Part shown: in pieces, positions 57,947 to 64,000 of the stretch
Numbering within the stretch: the stretch's first letter is position 1
Layout of the letters: each line of letters opens with the position of its first letter
Assembly: GCA_028641055.1 (NCBI GenBank)
Contig: CM054062.1
Span: 175,404,380-175,468,379 of the forward strand
Origin: Alopecurus myosuroides
Taxonomy: Eukaryota; Streptophyta; Magnoliopsida; Poales; Poaceae
DNA length: 64,000 bases
Reading direction: 5' to 3'
Notes under the pieces: model-generated
The model's database searches: none
What the model saw: only the letters and a program-made list of their open reading frames with translations
What the model was told of the DNA's origin: nothing
Program-made: the position numbers and the translations under genes

Positions 57947-58730
57947 CAAAGCAGATGTCTGCGAAGAAGTTTCTGATGCGATTCCCCAGTTCTAGAGATA
58001 TTGATGCCTGGATCCACTTTGGAAAAATCAATATGAGAACACTTCCTTCTATGGTGGTGCTTTTTATGATTTGGAATTCACTAGGGAAATTGCAAGAGGA
58101 AAGATTGATAAGGATAAGACTCAGGTAGCTGTAGAATGCTCTCATGAGAATATGCCTGATGCCAGGGAGGGTGGCTTCTCACACACCCCCAAGAAGCAGA
58201 AGACTGATCAAGCCAATACTGGTAGTGCGAGGACTGGAAATCGACCTTTGATGCAAGGGGGGTTTATGAGAGATGCAAGCTCATCCTATTTGAACTCTAA
58301 TGCAGGGAAGAACGTGGGAGCTGGCAAGAAGGATGAAGACCCTATGGGAAAAGGAAAAAGGAAAGCCTCTGAATCTGAACAAGAGGAAGAAGACAGTGAT
58401 GATGATGATTTCCAAGATAGAGTTGGTAGGCTGGGCTATGGAACAGCTTTGGTTCCCTCTGTGATCCAAGCTGGTGTTGGTTCCTCAAGCAACCACCCCA
58501 GGCCACCTCCTGCCGTGGACTTCTATGATCAGTACCTGGAATACTTAAAAACACCAAGGATTACTGCAGGTGTTGTTGAAGACCCTGATGAGCCATTGAA
58601 GTGTGAATTGACTTCTGAGGAATTCTTGAAAAGACTGCTGGAATCAAACAGTGATAAGAAAGGGAATGGAGGAAGCATCTGGCTAGGACTCCAGGGGCAG
58701 AATTGGACCCAGTTATTGAATCTCCCATGA
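57947..58730 (+). pseudogene. LINE ORF1, 3' part
   Basis: The segment continues ORF1 from 41864 (KFLMRFPSSRDIDAWIHFGK), then the frame shifts by one near 58065 and continues (YDLEFTREIARGKIDKDKTQ). A basic and then acidic, low-complexity tail (KGKRKASESEQEEEDSDDDD) runs to the stop at 58730. Compared with the usual ORF1 layout, the part between the two frames is short, which suggests an internal deletion as well as the shift. Confidence 0.65.
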
Positions 58731-59505
58731 GTTCAAGTCAAGATGAGAGTTTGAACAGTCTGTCTGATGAAGGAGTAGTATTTGCAGGGAACTGGTGAAT
58801 TTACACAGGTGCACAATACTAGGGTAGTCATCACTGAACTTCCTGCCAGACCTGAGCTGGGGGAGAAACCACGGGAAAGGATCAAGCCCTGTGTGCTTGC
58901 TGTCCCAACTCCTGACCAGCCTACACCTTCTAGGGGAAGTTCCAGGATTCAGTCTGGTACAAATGCTAATGCTCCTATTTCTTCAGAAGGTTATGGATTA
59001 CTTGGATTCTAGAGATAAGAAGGAAGGTAATCTAGCTGGGCCCTCTACCAATTCTTTTCTCAGTTTTATCTGATGATTATATTGTTCATAAAGCCTTGGA
59101 AATAGGTATTGATGTATCTTCTTTATCCCTGCATTCCATTAATATGCTTAGAGATTTAGAAATTGCAAGGAATTCTTTAGTTGACCAAAAAGAAAGAGTA
59201 GTTAAGGAAGTTATTTGCAATATAGATAGTAATTGTAATTCAGCTGTTGTGGAAGAAGGTTGTTGTCCTTCTGCTTCTTCCCTTGGACAACCTAATGGTG
59301 AGGAGGCAGGAATGGTCAATGATGGTTTTACCACTGTCATTTCTAGAAAATCTAAGAGAAATGCTAAGAAAAATTCAGGTGAAAGATCTACAGGTCAGGG
59401 GATACCCCTTGGTGGTACTAAAATCCCCTCTAGGATCAGTACTAATCACCCTTGGAGTGATCTAGTATCTGGACCTAGAACTAGGAGTAAAACTGTTAAA
59501 AATCA

Positions 59506-62500
59506 ATGATTGGTGCTTTCTTAAATAGTAGAGGGGTGGGAAAGAAAGGTTTTTCCTTTTATCTTAGAGATTTGATTAGAGATCATGCTTTGGACTTTGT
59601 TGGAATACAAGAAACTATGAAGAAGAAGATTGATAGCTCCCTTTGGAGAAAACTTGATCCTGACAACTCTTTTACCTGGAATTGGTCCCCCTCTGTGGGA
59701 AGGTCTGGTGGAATTCTTTGTGGCATTAAATCCTAAAGATTTAATGTTATCTCAACTGGGGTTGGGAGATATCATGTCCTTGCAAATGTGTTTGATAGAA
59801 AAATCAACATGAATTTATGCCTGGTAGTGGTTTATGGTGCTGCTCAGGATGAACACAAAGACTCCTTTTTGGATGAGCTTGCAAAAATCTGCTCTAAGCT
59901 AGTTTTACCTACAATCATTGGTGGTGACTTTAACATTTTTAGATTTGCAAATGAAAAGAACAAAGTTGGGGGGTTTCTAGATTTTCATCCAGATTTAATC
60001 AGATTAGTGCTTCTTTCTGTTTAAGGGAGGTGGAGATGGATGGAGGCCAATATACTTGGACTAATGGACAAGATGTCACTACTTTGGAGAAATTAGACAG
60101 GGTCCTCATGAACAATGCTTGGTAAACTTGTTTCCCCTTGACACAGGTTAAGAAAATATCCAGGATCATGTCTGACCATAATCCTTTACTTCTAGATACC
60201 GGGGAGATTCCTGAGAATAAGGTTAAAGAGTTTAGATTTGAGAAATCTTGGATTGATCACCCTGAGTTCTAGAGCAGGGTGGTTGCTGTTTGGGATTCCT
60301 TTATGGAGGCTACAGACAGCATTGGCATTATTCAAGCTAAATTGAGAAATGTTAAGAAGAGTCTAAAAGGATGGGGGGCAAATGTTAGGGGAGATTCTAT
60401 TCAAAAAAAGAAAAATCTAACTGCTGAATTGGAAATATTGGAGCAACTTGAAGAAGATAACATGCTCACTGGGGATCAGTATGTAAGGAAAAGTTTTGTT
60501 CAGACAGAACTACTTCATATTCTTGAAGAGGAAGAGAAATATTGGTTCAGTAGAGCAAGTCAAGATTGGTTGCTACAGGGGGATCTTAACACTGCTTACT
60601 TCCATAGAATTACTAATGGAAGGAGAAGGAAAAATACTATGTACTCTCTCACTCATACAGGGGGAGTGGTGCAGGGGACTGTGGCTCTTCTGGAACATGC
60701 TACTGAGTACTACAAAAGCTTGTTTGGACATGTCCCAAATTGTGAGATTATGTTAGAAGATAGTGTTTGGAGGGAGGATGAGAAATTATCTGCTAGTGAC
60801 TTGGCTGCATTGGATGTGCCTTTTGAGGAGAGGGAAGTTAAGAATGATCTAGACCAAATGGTTTGCAACAAGGCACCAAGACCTGATGGGATTCCTGTTG
60901 AGTTCTATCAGGCCTGCTGGCTGTTGATTAAGCAGGATATAATGAGATTGTTCTATGACTAGTTTGAGGGGAGACTACCCTTATTCAGATTGAATTTTGG
61001 GATGATTATCTTGTTGCAGAAATCTCCTGATGCAGAAACAATTCAGAAATACAGACCTATATGTTTGTTACAGGTGTTATACAAGATTTTGACTAATTAG
61101 TGACATGTAGGTTAGAACCTTTTATGTCCAAGTTAATTTCACCTTGCCAAAATGCTTTCATCAAAGGTAGGAACATTATGGATGGAGTGATTTCCTTGCA
61201 TGAAATAGTGCATGAGGCTAGGAAAAAGAAACAACAAGGTCTGGTCCTTAAGTTGGATTTTGAAAAAGCCTATGACAAGGTAGATTGGGGGTTCTTGTTA
61301 AGATGTGTTACTCATAAAGGTTTTAATGAAAGATGGAGGAACATTATTTAGAGAATTGTTCAAGATGGGACTCTCTGTGTTAAAATTAACAATATGAGAG
61401 GTAGAGATTTTGCTAGCCACAGAGGGGTGAGACAGGGAGACCCCTTGTCACCCTTCCTTTTCAATCTAGCTGCTGAGAACTTATCAAAAATGATTTTACA
61501 GGCGCAACGGTTAGGATTGATAGTTGGTCTGGTACCCCATTTAGTTACCAATGGTGTGGCCATTTTGCAATATGCTGATGATACCATCTTGCCGATTCAG
61601 GATGAGATGGAACAACCAACCCATCTGAAACTCATTTTGTTTCTTTTTTAGGCTATGTCAGGTTTGAAAATCAACTTTGAGAAGAGTGAAGTGTTGATGA
61701 TACTTAAGGATGATATCAAATGCTTGCAGTATGCTGAGATGTTTGGGTGCCAACTGGGGGATTGGCCCATCAAATACCTAGGAGTCCCTATGAGTGGCTC
61801 TAGGCTTCATGTGGATGAATTAGTTGGGGTCTCTGACAAACTCGGGGAGAAGTTGGATGGTTGGGTGGGGAATAATTCCTCCTTAGGAGGCAGGTTGACT
61901 CTCATTCAATCCTTCATGGGGGGACTGCTATATATATCATTTCTATGTATCTGTTGCCTTTATCCAACCTAGAGGATATGACTAAAATAATCAGAAGATT
62001 TTTTTGGCAAGGGACTGGTGTTAAGAAAAAATACTATATGGTTAAGTGGCAGTTAATCTGTAGGCCAAAGAAAAAAGGGGGCCTGGGAATTAAAAATCTG
62101 AAGTTATAGAATATCTGCTTACTTTGCAAGTGGTGGTGGAGATTGGAAAAAGATGATGGACTATGGCAACATCTGGTGAGAAAAAAATATAAAATTGATC
62201 AGGGTATTTGGTTTATTAAACCTAGGCAAAGTGATTCCCCTGTGTGGAAGGACTTGTTGAAGGTTAAAAAGTACTATCTGATGGGTAGGAGGATGAGTAT
62301 ACAAAGAATGAAACCAGTTTTTGGTTTGATGCATGGCTAGGGGACTCCCCTTTGTGTGAGATTTTTCCTGGACTTTTTGAAATTTGTAATCTCCAGGATT
62401 GTTCTGTGAAGGAAATGCATGCTTTAGGTTGGGACTTTTCCTTTAGAAGATGGCTCACTCCTGTTCTGCAGGTTCAAGTGAATAAGTTAAGGAGTGCCCT

Positions 62501-63166
62501 TAGTACTGTGGCTTTGGGTGCTAGGAGAGATATTCCAAAATGGAAGTTGACTAAAATGGATTATTTTCTAATAAGCTCTCTTCTGCTGGACCTGATAGAT
62601 CCTATAGACATCTCTGGAAAGCTAAAATACCACTTAAGACTAAAATTTGATTATGGTTGATTTGGCATAATGCAATTGCAACTAAAGATAATATGATTAA
62701 GAGAAATTGGGTAGGGAGCCCTGTTTGTAGATTCTGTCACAACAATGAGTCGATTTTGCATCTGTTTTTTGAGTGTCCAGCGGCTAGTTTTGTTTGGAGC
62801 TCCCTGTGTACTGCTATTGGGGCAAGTGCTAGACCTGTGGGGTTTCTCTCATTATTTTTGGTGGATTGCGAGATTTTTCCAGGCAATACAAATTTACATG
62901 TGGTTGGGGTTGCGGCATTATGTTGGGCGATCTGGAAGCTGCGTAATCGCGCGTGTTTTGAAGGAAAATTAATATCGTCTCCTGTTGAGATAGTTTGCTA
63001 TATGAATGTGTTTCTTCGTTATTGGGCAGGGCTACAGAATGAAGCTGACAAGAAGGCGCTGAATGATGGTGCTGACCGCATTCAAGAAGTGGCAGTCATG
63101 GCGTATGCAGCTACCTCGTCAAGATCGTCAAGTCGAACAACGGTGAATCAAGTCATAGATGAATAG
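59506..63166 (+). pseudogene. LINE ORF2: endonuclease, reverse transcriptase, zinc finger
   Basis: The AP-endonuclease domain starts at 59506 with NSRGVGKKG and FVGIQETM and continues with IIGGDFN and SDHNPL. RT follows: NKAPRPDGIPVEFYQ, GRNIMDGVISLHE, KLDFEKAYDKVDW, RGVRQGDPLSPFLF and the active-site YADD at 61571-61582 (intact). The zf-RVT region (CRFCHNNESILHLFFEC) and an H-rich tail end at 63166. Stops occur at 59734, 60123, 60270, 60959 and later, with frame changes near 60000, 60960-61100 and 62000-62650. The enzyme would nick DNA and copy the LINE RNA at the target; this copy cannot. Confidence 0.9.
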
Positions 63167-63533
63167 GAAGGTGACTCTGTTTGATCAGAAACGTTCGAGT
63201 ACTGGAGGCAAAAGCAAAAACTACATCGTCGTCTTGTATGTTGTTGTGGTCAAGTGGGAGAAGGTGGAAGAGAGTCGAAACTCTGTTAGTCCTGAGTCTC
63301 ATTTTGTGTGTGGAAACTGTCTGGTTTCATGTCTGGGGTGCCTCTCTCCCCCGTTGATGTATTAGGTCGCTAAAACTTTAACCTTGCGGCCGTTAGTTAC
63401 TTGCTTTTCTTTCCTTTCTCGTTTTGGTTGCTTTTGCTGCTTTGTACATAAGGCGGATGATTGTTCTGTTATGTCAATAATGGAACCCGCCTCCTCTTGG
63501 GGAGGCGTATGGGAAAAAAATTAATTGTTTTGA

Positions 63534-63625
63534 ATTTGTCATAATATGGTTGTAAATACACTAAAATACGTCTAGATACATTCATATTTAAATAAATCCA
63601 TGACAATTAATTTGAGACGAGAGAG
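63534..63625. mobile_element. Right part of the Stowaway-like MITE split by the LINE
   Basis: ATTTGTCATAATATGG continues the left part at 39973-40002. The end TTTGAGACGAGAGAG, followed by TA at 63626-63627, is the inverted partner of CTCCCTCTTATTCCAAA. Confidence 0.8.
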
Positions 63626-63656
63626 TATCAAAACAAAGAGGTGATAGGAGAATAGA

Positions 63657-63992
63657 TCTATACTTCTTATAAAGCAAAACCCCACTAACATACATTAATG
63701 ATATTTCTATCTTAACATGCAAGCTATCCATATCATCTATTTTTCTGGCCAATCAATTGTCCATGTCATCTTCACTAATAATTATTAACCACTACCTGCA
63801 ACCTACACATCATTCATTTCTTAAATCATCCGATTATTCATATTAATAATTTAAAATATATATACTATGATAAATTAAAATTTGCATATTCACTTAGAAA
63901 ACATATGTATTACATCTCTTATAAACTTTTGTTTATAACATCATTAATTTCTAAAGCGATCCTCGCAGCAAACGCGCGGGGTACCTTTCTAG
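63657..63992 (+). mobile_element. Short Helitron, 336 bp
   Basis: It starts TCTATACTTCTTATAAAGC after A63656 and ends CTAG (63989-63992) before T63993. A GC-rich hairpin-capable segment (CGCAGCAAACGCGCGGGG) lies 8-10 bases before CTAG. It is AT-rich inside and codes for nothing. Confidence 0.75.
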
Positions 63993-64000
63993 TTTTTCTT

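Larger units (their letters stand above)
40003..63520 (+). mobile_element. L1-type LINE interrupted by a Gypsy element
   Basis: It has ORF1 (40.96-41.86 and 57.95-58.73 kb) and ORF2 (59.5-63.17 kb) with AP endonuclease, RT and zinc-finger parts, a 3' A run (63514-63520), and a 13-bp target duplication with one mismatch (39990-40002 / 63521-63533). Its own length without the insert is about 7.4 kb. Stops and frameshifts in ORF2 and an apparent internal loss in ORF1 make it inactive. Insertion was into a Stowaway MITE. Confidence 0.88.

Overview
This is a stretch of a large, repeat-rich plant nuclear genome. The inserts (Stowaway and Tourist-like MITEs, PIF/Harbinger, CACTA, Helitrons, Ty3/Gypsy elements, an L1-type LINE) and the gene style point to a grass, most likely a Triticeae member (wheat, barley, rye or Aegilops). 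There are no prokaryotic features. The ordinary host genes recognised are few: a short putative plastid protein (16.6-17.0 kb, +), a zinc-ribbon EDR4-like protein (19.5-21.6 kb, -, with a spliced 5' leader starting near 22.8 kb) and a seven-exon plastid PRC-barrel protein (30.4-34.7 kb, -). Exon models were built by eye from reading frame and GT/AG signals, and every junction was checked for codon phase.

Layout. 1-9871: a Ty3/Gypsy chromovirus whose 5' end lies outside the window; it has an accessory ORF, gag-pol with two in-frame stops and a damaged RT motif, a polypurine tract and a 4.5-kb 3' LTR. 9872-about 14050: an Athila-like Gypsy remnant in the odd order internal 3' end - LTR - primer binding site. 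14.1-24.6 kb: gene island with the plastid-protein gene, the EDR4-like gene and MITEs. 25.0-29.1 kb: two PIF/Harbinger transposons back to back in a single TTAA. 30.4-34.7 kb: PRC-barrel gene. 34.8-39.9 kb: a Helitron 131 bp upstream of that gene's ATG, holding a CACTA element that carries a B3-like gene. 40.0-63.6 kb: a nest in which a Stowaway MITE is split by a LINE, the LINE by a 16-kb Gypsy element (494-bp LTRs, GTACG target duplication), and the Gypsy element by a Helitron remnant. 63.7-64.0 kb: a 336-bp Helitron.

The most interesting content is the 16-kb Gypsy element. Its gag-pol reads on the minus strand and is broken many times, although its LTRs differ at only about 4 of 494 positions. 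On the opposite strand it carries a multi-exon gene with its own TATA box, canonical introns and a domain I recognise as the plant 'putative gypsy type transposon' family. The nested structure, with target duplications visible at several levels, gives a clear order of insertion. No tRNA, rRNA, CRISPR or plasmid/phage feature was found.
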